Of a stretch of DNA of 35,430 nucleotides, positions 9,045 to 19,267 are shown one piece after another. The position numbers were made by a program, and so were the translations under genes. The number at the start of each line of letters is the position of its first letter. Position 1 is the stretch's first letter. Source of the stretch: Penium margaritaceum (lineage: Eukaryota; Streptophyta; Zygnematophyceae; Desmidiales; Peniaceae); NCBI GenBank assembly GCA_023375785.1, contig SZWC01001544.1:245027-280456 (forward strand), in the 5' to 3' direction. The notes under the pieces were generated by a model, which was given only the letters and a program-made list of their open reading frames with translations, had not been told where the DNA came from and made no database searches.

Positions 9045-9885
9045 AAATGGAAAACTTAGGCAGCAGGTTGGGGCAGCAGCGTTGTTGATGCAGCGTGTGG
9101 ACTTCCACACTCGTTGCTTCAGTCAGCTGTCCCCTCAGTCTGCTACTCTAGAGTCTAAGTCTGGAAGCACTGGGTTTGTCACTCAGATACGCGTGCGCCA
9201 GAGTTAGCGCCACAAAGCAGCTGAAAACTGGAGGTAACTGGTTAGGAATGAAGAATGAGCAACAATGGGAGACCCCTCCAAGTTCTAGCTCCCCCGCACT
9301 AGTGTAGAAGTTGTTACTCAGCTAACCAGCCAATAAAAAAATAGCTGTGGACCTATTTTCTGGCTGGCAGGGTTTTCTCGGTGAGCCCTGCCAGACGCCT
9401 GACAGCCCAAAACCCGGGCGTCGTCCGTTTTGCCTGAAAACTGGACCATACCATAATACCGATGCTGCAAACGCAGTCGTGCGGTCAGAATCAGCTAGAA
9501 AAATAGTAGCAAAGAGTTATGGCTGCCCAAACCCAGGCAGTGCCTATGTGGTCCATGGTGCCGAACAGGGCCATACAGCATGCAACAAGGACCCTAGGCA
9601 GAGCATGACGATGCAAACGCAACGGGATGCGCTGGACACATGCAGAAAACAATTGCGGTGGCAGTGACTGCCAGCAACACAACCGCCGAGGAGGCCTGCC
9701 GATGGAGCTGAGCACGTCGCCAAAGAGAGGAGGCTCTAGCAAACTGCGAGTAGACCTCAGCGTGCGTCGGCTCCACCGGATGACGTTCCATCAGCATTGA
9801 GGCTCGCCGTCAGTCATTTGCACGCCGATGTACACAAGCCGGGAGGACACAACAGAGCACAATGAGGGATGTGCAAAAACCAACA
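9045..9885 (-). repeat. element A 5' LTR
   Basis: This complete LTR of 841 bp starts AAATGGAAAAC flush with the PBS and ends CCAACA. Landmarks shared with B and D are GATGCAGCGTG, GGGAGACCCC, the inverted CCAAT (CCAAT near 9331), GGTGAGCCCTGCC and the end block GAGGACACAACAGAGCACAA. Confidence 0.85.
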
Positions 9886-10355
9886 TGTTTAGGGCATGGA
9901 GGCCCATGCAAATGCGAACATGAGCGTTGTGTGTGAGTGCAATGCAAAACGGTAAGAAATTGGTCAAGTCTGGAACGCATAACATGAAAGAACAAGGAGA
10001 GAGTACAAATGAGCCCCTAGCGGGCTTATGGAGGGCATCGGCAGCTAGCCGCACCGGGCCCCGTCACCCCCGCTGAACCCAAACGAGTCAACGGGGAGCA
10101 CACACTGCGTACACCACGATAACAATCAACGATGGTCTCCTCAAAGCACCGGAACAACTCTCCGAGTGCCCGCGTCTCGACCATTGAGAAAATACGAGCA
10201 GTGCTAGAAAATCTCACAATCAGCGTTCAGACATCACGCACGACTTTCCGAACATTGTAAGCATTACTATAGCCACCGGGTCTCCGCGTCGCACCGGTAT
10301 AGTCCACCGGGTGCGCGGGTCTCAACCCACCGAGAAAACTCTCCTAGCTCCCAAC
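9886..10355 (-). repeat. element C 3' LTR, middle part between A and B
   Basis: It aligns throughout with 24345-24779 of the right LTR (shared blocks: TTGTGTGTGAGTGCAAT, GAACAAGGAGAGAGTACAAATGA, GCACCGGGCCCCGTCACCC, CTCTCCTAGCTCCCAAC). The first five bases are A's right TSD and the last five (CCAAC, 10351-10355) are B's left TSD. It contains two copies of the LTR's GGTCTCC...GGTCTC module (near 10134 and 10277). Confidence 0.85.
10351..10355. repeat. target-site duplication of element B, left
   Basis: CCAAC here is repeated at 19268-19272. The uninterrupted counterpart, CTCCCAACAAG, occurs once at about 24771-24781 in C's right LTR. Confidence 0.85.
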
Positions 10356-11202
10356 AAAAGGAAACGCTAGGCAGTAGGTTGGGGCAGCATCGTTGTTGAT
10401 GCAGCGTGCGGGCTTCCACGCTCGTAAGTCTCCTACCCCCTCTGTCTGTTGCTCTAGAGTCTAAGTCTGGAAGCTCTGGGTTTGTTACTTAGAAACACGA
10501 GCATATGTGTTAACGCCATAAAGCAGCTGAAAACTGAAAGTGATTGATTAGGAATAAAGAATGAGCAACAATGGGAGACCCCTCCAAGTTCTAGCTCCCC
10601 CCTAGCTCTGTAGAACTTGTTACTCATCTAACCAGGCAATCATAAAATAGTCCTAGACCTATTTTTTGGCACGCAGGGTCTTCTCGGTGAGCCCTGCCAG
10701 ACGGTCGACAGCCCCAAACCTGGGCGTCGTCCGTTTTACCTGAAAACTGGACCATGCCAAAACACCGACACTGCAAACCCAGTCGTGCGGTCAGAATCAT
10801 CTAGAAAAATAGCAGCAAAGATTCATGAATGCCTTAACCCAGGTAGTGCCTACGATAGTCCATGATGCCAAACAGTGCCACGCAACCCAAGACACGGACC
10901 CTAGGCAGAGCATGTCACTGCAGACGTAACGATACAGTCAGATCCAGGGCCTGACGCATCCAGACAACATCTGCGGTGGCAGTGACCGCCAACGACCCGA
11001 CCGCTGAGGAGGCCTACCGATGGAGCTGAGCACGTCGTCGTGGAGAGGAGGCTCTAGCAAACTGCGAGTAGGCTTCAGCGTGTGTCGGCTCCGCCGGAAG
11101 ACACTCCAGCAACATCGAATCTTGACGTCAGTCATCTGCACGCCGATGTACACAAGTCGGGAGGACACAACAAAGCACAATAAGGATGCACAAAATCCAA
11201 CA
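10356..11202 (-). repeat. element B 3' LTR
   Basis: This 847-bp LTR starts AAAAGGAAACGCTAGGCAG and ends CCAACA against the PPT. It pairs with 18416-19267 (AAAAGGAAACGCTAGGCAG identical at the start) but shows many substitutions, so the insertion is not recent. Confidence 0.88.
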
Positions 11203-11209
11203 CTTCCCC
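11203..11209 (-). promoter_or_regulatory. element B polypurine tract
   Basis: The minus strand reads GGGGAAG followed at once by TGTTGG of the 3' LTR. It is identical to the tract in D. Confidence 0.8.
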
Positions 11210-11307
11210 GTGAATCACAGGCGTAGTGCACATGGGCGGACAGAGACACAGTCAACAGTCAGACTCCCTTAGACCATGCAGAGACGCAAGCAGGGACAGA
11301 GAGAAAC

Positions 11308-11765
11308 TCACGGACGCACACCGACCGAACTGTCAGCCTTCTTCAACGAGTCGTGCTTCAACGCCTTGGTCAAGAAGTCAGCCAGCTGCCGGGTTGTCTC
11401 AACCCACACAATGCTGATGCTGAAGTCATGCAACAACGAACGCAAATAGTGATACTCAAGGTTGATGTGCTTTGTGCGTGTGTGATGCACGCCGTCATTG
11501 TCGACGATAGTCATGGCACTCTCATTGTCACAATGCAACGTGATGGATGCGACGGACTCACGCACCTCGGGCAGTAGACAACACAAGCACACACTCTCAC
11601 ACGCGCCTAAGCCAAGGGCCACGTACTCAGCCTCAGCATTGCTGCATGAAATGCTTGCCACTGCACCAGGACACAGCCGTGCCGCCGATCAGGATGATCC
11701 GGCCTGTGCGACTCTTACCGTCCGGATTGCCGGCCTAGCCAATGTTGGTGTAGCCCACCGCGATG
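11308..11765 (-). pseudogene. element B RNase H domain (frameshifted)
   Basis: The main frame 11661-11308 has CSNAEAEYVALGLGACESV, LHCDNESAMTIVDNDGVHHTRTKHINLEYHYLRSLLHD and WVETTRQLADFLTKALKHDS, which are classic copia RNase H blocks with the CDNESA acidic residue kept. The N-terminal part lies in the RT frame: VGYTNIG, then a stop, AGNPDGKSRTGRI; the first catalytic Asp (YxD) is Asn. The two frames are separated by an 8-base loss near 11654 (GCATGAAATG-CTTGCC against GCATGCAATGCAACCTTGCTTGCC in D). Confidence 0.85.
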
Positions 11766-12810
11766 ACAGACGGTTGGCGGCACAACATGAGACCTCGCCG
11801 AGGATTTGAGATGACGTAGCGCAGTACTTGGATCGCGGCCTTAAAGTGGAGGTGACGCGGCTCTTGAGAAAACTGAGCCGGGAGGTTGACGGTGAACGCG
11901 ATGTCTGGGCGCGTCGTCATCGACAGGAACATCAGTGACCCGATGACTCGTAGGTACGTGGTCACGTCAACTGGCTCCTCCACAATGATTGGGTCAGGAC
12001 TCTTTAGCTTCACCTGGCCATCGGGTGACATGGGTAAAGATGTGCTCGGCACAAGGGATATATCCTCAGCGAAGCGGCTGGACTGGGTGTGTACATAGGC
12101 AGCTTGGTGGACATGCAAGATGCCTTTGGAGCGATCATGCTCGAGCTCCATGCCCAGGAAGACTCGGGCAGATCCGAGATCCTTCATGTGGTAGGCGGTG
12201 TGCAACAGATCCTTGACACGCTAGATGGCAGTCATGTGAGGCGACACAATGAGGAGATCAACGACGTAGAAGAGAACAGCGACAAGGATCTGGCCTTGCG
12301 GATTGACGAATAGTGCGGGGTCAGCGGTGCAAAGCTGGAGGCAGCCGTTGAGGAGCGTGCTGCTGATCTCCTAGTTCCAGCACCAAGGCGACTGCTTCAG
12401 GCCATAAAGGGCTTCCCGTAGCCCCTATACTCTCCCAGTGCCATCGTTGGAGCCTAGATGCGGCACTATATAGAGCTACTCACCCTTCAGTGAACCATGG
12501 AGGAAGGCGTTGCTCACGTCTATCTGATGCAGCTCCCACCCATGCTGGGCAATAAGGCTAAAGAGCTCCCGGCTCGTGGAGAACCGTCCAACTAGGACAA
12601 AGATTTGGTTGTAATCGACCCCAAGGATTTGAGCAAATCCCTTGGCTGTGAGGCAAGCCTTGCACTTGTCCAAGGACCCATCGGGCTTCCATTTGTGCTG
12701 AAAGACCCACTTGGCACCGATGGCCTTCCGACCTGGAGGGAGCTGGACGAGGTCATACACATGGTGGTGTCAGATAGCAGCTCGCTCGTGAGCGCACGCA
12801 ACATCCCAGT
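11766..12810 (-). pseudogene. element B reverse transcriptase domain (decayed)
   Basis: One frame holds nearly all RT blocks: VYDLVQLPPGRKAIGAKWVFQHKWKPDGSLDK, LTAKGFAQILGVDYNQIF, GWELHQIDVSNAFLHGSLKGE, then a stop, LREALYGLKQSPWCWN, a stop, TADPALFVNPQGQILVAVLFYVVDLLIVSP and KDLLHTAYHMKDLGSARVFLGMELEHDRSKGILHVHQ. The catalytic motif at 12257-12268 is YVVD in place of YVDD. At least four in-frame stops are present between the blocks. SMTTRPDIAFTVN and LHFKAAIQVLRYV mark the connection to RNase H. Confidence 0.85.
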
Positions 12811-13236
12811 GTGCAATCTCAGGAGAGGCTCAAGCCTTGCGCCGCGTGGCAGGGTCCTCCAGGCGTGCTATGGAGCGGACTGAGAGAGCGTGTGCATACC
12901 GAGCTTCAGGTGGGATGCGTGCGAGTGCACCCGTGACAGCATGCCGATGCTGGTGATGAAGCATGGCGTAGCCCAATGCAGAGCCAGGGTGAAGGTCTGC
13001 AATGATAGCTGAAGTGGTTAGGCGGAGGGCCTTAGTGCCAGAGTCCCTACTCATGACCATAGGAGTGGAAGAGACACGTGGAGCGATAGGGGGCCGAGAC
13101 ACCACTGGGCGAGGTGCTACGGTCACCGCGTTCACTGACGGTCTGGGTCGGAGGCTACCGCCTAGACCACCCGTGTAGCAAGGCAGGGCAAGAGATGGCA
13201 CTGAGGCTGACGGGCTGATAGAGGCGGACGGGGTTG
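12811..13236 (-). pseudogene. element B pol linker next to RT
   Basis: This is the counterpart of A's 3476-3886: LGGSLRPRPSVNAVTVAPRPVVSRPPIAPRVSSTPMVMS, then GTKALRLTTSAIIADLHPGSALGYAMLHHQHRHAVTGALARIPPEARYAHALSV. It is open and collinear with A apart from substitutions, ending at a stop near 12830. Confidence 0.65.
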
Positions 13237-13760
13237 CTCCCCCGATGGGACCAGCGGACATGACAAGGGCTGCTGGCTCAAAGGGACCAGCGGACGCAAC
13301 TAAGGCTGCCGCCCCGGAGGGGCCGGCGGGCGCGACTTGGGCGTCTGGTCTGGAGGGACCAGTGGATGCAACTGGGACGGCTGACCCGGAGAGACGAATG
13401 GACACAACTGGGACGGCTGGCCTAGAGAGACCAGTGGACATGACCGTGGTGGCTGGCCCGGAGGAACCAGTGGACGCGACTGGGGCGGCTGGTCCCGAGG
13501 GACCAGTGGACACGACTTGGACGGCTGGCCCGGAGGGACCAGTGGACGCGATTGGGGCGGTTGGTCCGGAGGGACTAGTGGGCACGACTAGGACGGTTGG
13601 CCCGAAGGGACCACTGGACGCGACAGGGACGGCTGGCCCGGAGAGACCAGTGGACGCGATTGGGGCGGGTGGCTCGGAGGGATCAATGGATGCGACTGGG
13701 GCAGCTGGGTCTGAGGGGCCAGCGGACGCGTCTGGGGCTGTTGTCTCGGAGGGACGAAGT
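13237..13760 (-). repeat. element B 36-bp minisatellite in pol (12-residue repeats)
   Basis: About 14 copies of a 36-bp unit code for PSGPAAPVASTG-type repeats on the minus strand, in frame with the linker. The unit and position match A's array; the number of copies differs. Confidence 0.85.
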
Positions 13761-14880
13761 GATGTGCCTCCCGGAAGCGGCAAGACAGAGGATGGACTCA
13801 CCACTACCCCACGTGACGGGAGGGACACCGACGAGCCGGAGTAAATGAGATCGCGCGGAAACAGCTCCTCAAAGAAGAGGGCATCGCAAGACTCGACGAT
13901 GTAGTGTCGGGAGGGATCGCAAAAGCGCCAAGCCTTGGACTGACGAGCGACACCAAGAAAGGTGCAAGGATGCCCGCGGGGGGCGAGCTTGCTGCCTTGC
14001 TATAGGGCGGGCAGCCACACAATGGCCACGCAGCCCCAGACCCGAGCGGGGCGGAGGTCAGCTTGTTGACCGCACTAGTGCTGGTATGGCGTGAACTGGT
14101 GGGGAAGGGGTCCGTGGGGAATCCTTTTCCAGACCCACGTCATGTAGGCCATGGCTTCAAAATAGAAGCCATCGGAGAGGCCAGACGCGACACGCATGGT
14201 GCGGTTCCATCGTCAGCCATGGTACGGTTCCATCGTTCGGAGACGCCATTCTGGGCAGGTGTGTAGGGCGTGGATGTCTCGTGGTGGATATCGCGGGAGG
14301 CACAAAAAATCATGGTCTCCCCCATGTACTCACCACCATGATTGGAGCGAAAGCGGCAAAGAGATCGACCACACTCGCGCTCCGCACGGACAAGCCAGTC
14401 CTGAATGGCATGGGTGACATCACTCTTCTGCCAGAGGGAGAAGACCCAGCGGTAGCGAGAGTAGTCGTCCGTGAGGGTGAGGACATAATGGCCGTGCTCG
14501 CTCACAGTCTTGGTAGGGAGAGGACCCATGACATCGGAATGGACCAGGTGTAGAGGGGTAGATGCGCATAACAAGGAAAGAGGGTATGTGGACCGGTGCA
14601 TCTTGCCCTGTACACAATCAATGCACTCTGTGGGGCACGAGAGAGGGAAAGTCTCCGGGTCAAGGCCCTTGGCCGGCTGGGTGCGGAGCATGCTATCTAT
14701 GACAACAGAGTGGACGTGGCAAAGGCTGCGGTGCAAGAGGCAGGTGTGCTGTGGAGAGAGCATGCTGGTGATGAACACATGGCCCTTAGCGGCCAACGAG
14801 GAGGGGACGTAAGGAGAGGAGGACAGACGAGGTACGTGCAACAGGTTGCCACGGGCGGTGGCGTGCAGGACGACAAGATC
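13761..14880 (-). pseudogene. element B integrase domain (frameshifted)
   Basis: LSPQHTCLLHRSLCHVHS and CPTECIDCVQGK keep the full HHCC zinc site, unlike A and D. LHLVHSDVMGPLPTKTV holds the first Asp; LTLTDDYSRYRWVF follows; FRSNHGGEYMG has Asn (14341-14343) for the second catalytic Asp; TPAQNGVSERWNRTMA holds the Glu. Just after it, near 14200-14212, a local change (GGTTCCATCG copied from 13 bases away) adds 2 bases net and shifts the frame. The C-terminus in another frame includes GFYFEAMAYMTWVWKRIPHGP and ARVWGCVAIVWLP, then a stop. Confidence 0.85.
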
Positions 14881-15758
14881 GGACGGTCGCAACGACTTAG
14901 TGCCAACACCACGCGAGTGCACAACGTCCATGCTCATGCGGTCAAGGGCAGTAACAGAAAGAAGGCTAAGCTCAAGACCTGGGATGACATCGGTCAAGAA
15001 GATATCACCGGTAGGACCACGATAACGAACGCCGACACCGCGGATAGGTAACACCTGTCCAGAGCCAACCGGACCCCGGATAAATCGCAACTAGGACCAT
15101 GCATAGTAAAGGCCTCGCAAGAGGCCATCATGCGATGTGTGGTTTCGGAGTCAATGATCAAGGTCTCGGCAGGGTCCTAGACTGGTGTTGCCAGATCACT
15201 GACAGTCACATGGCAGCAAGCAAGAGACGCGGACGAGGTGGAAGGGGGTACGAACCGAGAATGCCAATCATCAAGCCACGTAACGTCGTCATGAAGTGGG
15301 GTAGAGGAGATCCGAGAGGGTGGCAAGAAAGACAAGGAAGTAGGACACGACCTCAGCTCAAGCTCAGTCATGCAAGACAATGGGAACGAGCAGGAGGTGA
15401 TGCAAATCGCACTTCCCTAGGGGGGAGGGCGAGGCAAGCCAAGGTTAAGCGCAATGAACTGCTCTAGCTAACGCTCACGCGTGGACGGTCCTGGAGTGCA
15501 TACAGAGTGAAGAGTGATGACACGTGAGCTTGGATAGAAGGAGCACTGCCCTCGTGAAGAGACCGAGGGGGCCGACGGTTGCGGATGATGCCGCGTAGGA
15601 GCTGGCATCGGTGGGACGAGTGTAGCGGTCGGAGGACTGGAGCTGCTAGACGGGGTCGAGGCATCAAGGGCGGCAATAGCTACGACGGAAGAGGCAAGAC
15701 GGTGCTCCCACTGGCGGCGCATGGTGGCGATGACGCGCGCCTCGTCCGTCGGCAGCAG
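14881..15758 (-). pseudogene. element B gag-pol spacer and aspartic protease (decayed)
   Basis: The spacer has ARVIATMRRQWEHRLASSVVAIAALDAS and STRER, a stop, then LEQFIALNLGLPRPPP. The protease triplet lies at 15144-15152 in the context TLIIDSETTHRMMASREAF: DSE for DSG. The downstream frame from 15090 has LPIRGVGVRYRGPTGDIFLTDVIPGLELSLLSVTALDRMSMDVVHSRGVGT. Several stops and length changes break the region. Confidence 0.78.
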
Positions 15759-16935
15759 GCACGTATACCACCCGTGCCCTGGCTGGTCATAGTTGTGGCA
15801 GACCGAGCCACTACTAGACCCAATCGACTACTCATGCTGCTGCTACTGCTTACCCTTTCCCTTCTTGCCCCGGCGCTTCTTCCTCCAGAGCGACAAAGAG
15901 CTGGTGGAGGTAGCGGCTGCGGGGGAAGCGACGGCCACTAAAGTGACGGCAGGGGAGGCTCGGTGCGCTGGAGACGGGACTCCAGGTGAGCTTCCTCAAT
16001 CCTGAGGAAGAGCTCATATGCCCAGGGCATGAGGGTGCCTTGGGCCGCCATGGTGGAGAGGATGTCCTGGGAGTTGTGGATGAAGATGTCCGTGTATGTG
16101 CCGGTGGCACCGTGCTTGATGGTGAGGAGCGCGACCAGAGGGGGTGGAGCAGAGGTGCCTAGGCGACGGAGGATTTCCTCAACCCGCTGCCAGTATGCAT
16201 TGACTGTCTCGGTCTCCCCCATGTGCAGGGAGTTGAACTCCCGCAGCAGACGACTTGTCTAAATGTCGCTGGATAGGCGATGGGGACGAGTGATAATGTT
16301 CCATGCGGTTGTGGGGTCTGTGATGTCGCCAGTGGTAAAGTCACCGAGAAAAGGCTCTAGCGCCAGGCGGGAAGCCGGAGGAGCAACGGGGACAAGGACG
16401 CGTACGGCGCGACCGGCATCATACAGCTGGTCGGCCTGGGCGGAGTCGTACGAAAGGGTGTAGTATGCCCACAGGCCCTCACCCTACGCCCAGATGCAGA
16501 AGTTGAGGTCCTAGATCTGGAACAACTCGCCGGCCTGAAGCGGCGGGGGCGGCGTCTCAAAGTCCTTTTGCTTGCGGCCGGTGCCCCGAGTGAGGCCAAG
16601 GACGACGGTCACTGTCTCGATAGGGCTGAGTCTGCTGCTACGCCTTGTAATGCGTGGCGGCAGACACAACGGGGCTGGCGTGCCCAGGAGGAAAAAACAA
16701 CGAAGGGGCACTCGTGCAAGTATGTGAGGCCAGTGGCTGCAATGCTACAAGCTGCTGCTTCAGGGTGGCAAGCTGTTGCTGAATGGTAGTCAGGGGGTCA
16801 GAGGTGCCGGCGATGACGCCTATGGGCTGATGCTACTACTGCTGTTGCTGTTGCTGCTCTTGTTGTTGCTGCTGAACTTGTTGCTGCTGGTGCTTAACCT
16901 GATGCTGCTGCTGCTGCTGCAACTGTTGTAGCTGT
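15759..16935 (-). pseudogene. element B gag (decayed)
   Basis: The Gln-rich N-terminus (about 16935-16830) is followed by a leucine-heptad segment (DPLTTIQQQLATLKQQLVALQPLASHT, about 16800-16725). The core shows KDFETPPPPLQAGELFQI, stop, GEGLWAYYTLSYDSAQADQLYDAGRAVRVLVPVAPPASRLALEPFLGDF, RPHRLSSD, RLLREFNSLHMGETETVNAYWQRVEEILRRLG, LLTIKHGATGTYTDIFIHNSQDILSTM, then KKRRGKKGKGKQ in a shifted frame. The knuckle at 15759-15800 reads CHNYDQPGHGWYTC, so the second Cys is Tyr. Confidence 0.8.
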
Positions 16936-16992
16936 TAGAAGAAGAAGGGGGGATACCCCCCCTGGGGGTTCCCCCAACAGAGGAGGACCCCT
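16936..16992 (-). other. element B leader hairpin box before gag
   Basis: GGGGGG...CCCCCC runs around TGGGGGTTCCCCCAACAGAGG, with GAGGACCCCTCCCC, correspond to the boxes at 7673-7712 (A) and 32461-32500 (D). Several alternative G/C stems are possible. Confidence 0.45.
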
Positions 16993-17044
16993 CCCCACTG
17001 GAGCTATTATCAACGTGTTTTTGGTCTCCTTGTTTTTTTTGGTG

Positions 17045-17240
17045 CTGCTGATGTCAGGAGTGACGTCAGCCTAGGATGGCTAGCGTCATCTAAGGATGGC
17101 TGACGTCAGCAACTGCTGCTGTGTTATCTCCTGTTGTTGCTGCTATAGAGTTTCTTCCCCCCCTCCCCCCATTTATATTTTGATGATGTCAGTAGTGATG
17201 TTAGTAGTGATGTCAGCGACAGGATGCTGACGTCAGTAGT
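17045..17240 (-). promoter_or_regulatory. element B leader: TGACGTCA motif cluster
   Basis: Full TGACGTCA sites are seen near 17061, 17100 and 17228. Several decayed TGATGTCA/TGATGTTA forms surround them, partly in ~12-bp tandem spacing (17183-17216). A GGATGGCT repeat (17075, 17093) is interleaved. Confidence 0.55.
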
Positions 17241-18110
17241 AGGCGCTGATGGGGACGCTACTGCACAGCTGGAGTGGCTGCTGTTATTGATGCCAATGTT
17301 GCTGCAATTGCTGCCGCTACAGCTTCTTGTCGTTGTTGTTGCTACTGTTGTTGTAGCTGCTCTTGTAGTAGGTGCTGCTGCTCCTACTACTGCGGCCGCT
17401 ATGGCAGCAGCAACTGTGTTTCTGAATGTTGCTATTGCTACCACTGCTGCTACTGCTATGGCTGCAATTGCAGCTGCTATTGCTGCTGTTGCTGGTGCGG
17501 CTGCTGTGGCAGCAGCAACTGCTGCTACTGCAAGTACTGCTGCAGCTTCTTTTGTAGTTGCAACTGTTGTTGCTGCTGCCGCTGTTGCTGCATGCTGCTG
17601 CGGCTGCCGTGGCTGTAGTAGCTATGGCAGTTGATACTGTGATGGGGGGATTTTTTTGTCCTTCTTTTCCCTTTTCGTCTGGCCCAGCGAGTTTCGTTGC
17701 TCGCTGTGGACAGTGGGCTACGAGCAGCGAGCTCGGTGCTTACAGCCCGCCGCTTGCGGCGAGCTACGGGCTACGAGCAGCAGCAGCTGCTGCTGGCTAC
17801 TACGGGCAGCTGCTCGTTGCTATTGCTGTTGTAGCCGGCTGCTACTACTGCTTGCTATTGTTTGCTGGTGCTTGTTGCTACGGCTGCTGCAGCTTGTTTC
17901 TGTTACTTCTCACTCTTGCTGCTGCTACTATTGTAGCTTGCTGCTACTGCTGCGAGCTACTACGGGCTGTTGTTGCTACTGTTATGAGCTGTTACGAGCT
18001 GTTACTGCCGGCTGCTGTTGCTGCTGCCGACTGCTGTTGTTGCACGCATGTATTGCTGGCTGCTACTGCCACTGCTTGTTGTTGTTGCCTGTCGCTGCTG
18101 CTGCTTGCTG
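17241..18110 (-). repeat. element B leader triplet tract
   Basis: This imperfect GCT/TGC/GTT triplet tract has no gene. Overlying ORFs are Cys-, Ala- or Leu-rich and result from the repeat. Embedded GAGCAGCGAGC-type segments match those in A's leader. Confidence 0.75.
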
Positions 18111-18213
18111 GTTCCAGTCATTGCACCTGGGTGATGTTGCGACGTGCGTCGTTTCTCACGGGTGTTGGACGCGGCCTGGCACTCACCTCCTCGCGTCACG
18201 CGTAGGGGTCAAT

Positions 18214-18317
18214 GCTGCTGGAAAAAATCCAGCAGCATTCCCCCTTGTCCAGTGGTCGTGGGAAAATTCTGATGTCGCCACCAGGAGGGTCAATGCTGCT
18301 GGAAAACATCCGGTAGC
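18214..18317 (-). other. element B leader: two tandem stem-loops near the PBS
   Basis: HP1: GCTGCTGGA (18214-18222) and TCCAGCAGC (18228-18236), perfect 9-bp stem, loop AAAAA. HP2: GCTGCTGGA (18295-18303) and TCCGGTAGC (18309-18317), two mismatched pairs. HP1 differs from A's HP2 by a paired change (C-G to T-A). Confidence 0.6.
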
Positions 18318-18402
18318 ATTACCCCTATACTGGCGCGTATGGGGGTCTGCCGACGTTGTCTCGTACCTGTACGCCAGTCTTTTGCTGCTGCTGCTACACT
18401 CT

Positions 18403-18415
18403 GGCTTTGATACCA
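18403..18415 (-). promoter_or_regulatory. element B primer-binding site
   Basis: The minus strand reads TGGTATCAAAGCC, one change from the tRNA-iMet complement, directly against the LTR. Confidence 0.8.
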
Positions 18416-19267
18416 AAAAGGAAACGCTAGGCAGCAAGTTGGGGCTGTAGCGTTGTTGATGCAGCGTGCGGGCTTCCACGCTCATTGCTTAAGTCTGCTG
18501 CCCCCTTAGTCTGCTGCTTTAGAGTCTAAGTCTGGGAGCTTTGGGTTTGTTACTCAGAAATGCGCGCGCCAGTGTTAGCACCAGAAAGCAGCAGAAAACT
18601 GAAAGTGATTGATTAGGAATAAAGAATGAGCAACAATGGGAGACCCCTCCAAGTTCTTGCCCCCCCCCAGCTCTGTAGAACTTGTTACTCAGCTAACCAG
18701 CCAATCAGAAAATAGTCCTAGACCTATTTTCTGGCAGGCAGGGTTTTCTCGGTGAGCCTTGTCCGTTGGTCGACAGCCCAAAACCTGGGCGTCATCTGTT
18801 GTGCCTCAAAACTGGACCATACCAAAGCACCGACACCGGGAATACACTCGTGCGGTCAGAATCAGCTAGAAAAATAGCAGCAAAGAGTTATGGATGCCTG
18901 AACCTAGGTAGTGCCTACGATAGTCCATGATGCCAAACAATGCCACGCAACCCAAGACACGGACCCTAGGCAGAGCATGACACTACAGACGCAACGATAC
19001 ACTCAGATCTAGCGCCTGACGCATGCAGACAGTATCTGCGGTGGCAGTGACCGCCGGCGGCCCGACCGCCGAGGAGGCCTACCGATGGAGCTGAGCACGT
19101 CGCCGAGGAGAGGAGGCTTCAGCAAACTACGAGTAGGCTTTAGCGTGCGTCGGCTCCATCGGACGACACTCCAGTAGTGTCGAATCTCGCCGTCAGTCAT
19201 CTACACGCCGATGTACACAAGCCGAAAGGACACAACAGAGCACAATGAGGATGCACAAAAACCAACA
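18416..19267 (-). repeat. element B 5' LTR
   Basis: This 852-bp LTR lies flush with the PBS and ends CCAACA, followed by the TSD. It shares with the left copy GATGCAGCGTGCGGGCTTCC, GATTAGGAATAAAGAATGAG, GGGAGACCCC and GAGGACACAACA-type end blocks (here AAGGACACAACAGAGCAC). Confidence 0.88.

Larger units (their letters stand above)
2068..9885 (-). mobile_element. element A: Ty1/copia retrotransposon lacking RNase H
   Basis: A is bounded by TGTTT at 2063-2067 and 9886-9890. It has a full 5' LTR (9045-9885), PBS (9032-9044), leader, gag, protease, integrase, linker repeats and RT on the minus strand, and a truncated 3' LTR (2068 to about 2694). A deletion joins the end of RT to the middle of the LTR, removing RNase H, PPT and about 220 bp of the LTR start. 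Two small frameshifts and several stops add to this. Its coding region is still the least decayed of the three related elements. Confidence 0.85.
10356..19267 (-). mobile_element. element B: complete but decayed Ty1/copia retrotransposon
   Basis: B is bounded by CCAAC at 10351-10355 and 19268-19272. It has LTRs 10356-11202 and 18416-19267, PPT 11203-11209 and PBS 18403-18415. Its 8.9 kb hold every domain of the family in order, including the RNase H missing from A. Frameshifts and stops occur in gag, pro, IN, RT and between RT and RNase H. The undisturbed target is visible at 24771-24795 in C's right LTR. Confidence 0.88.
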
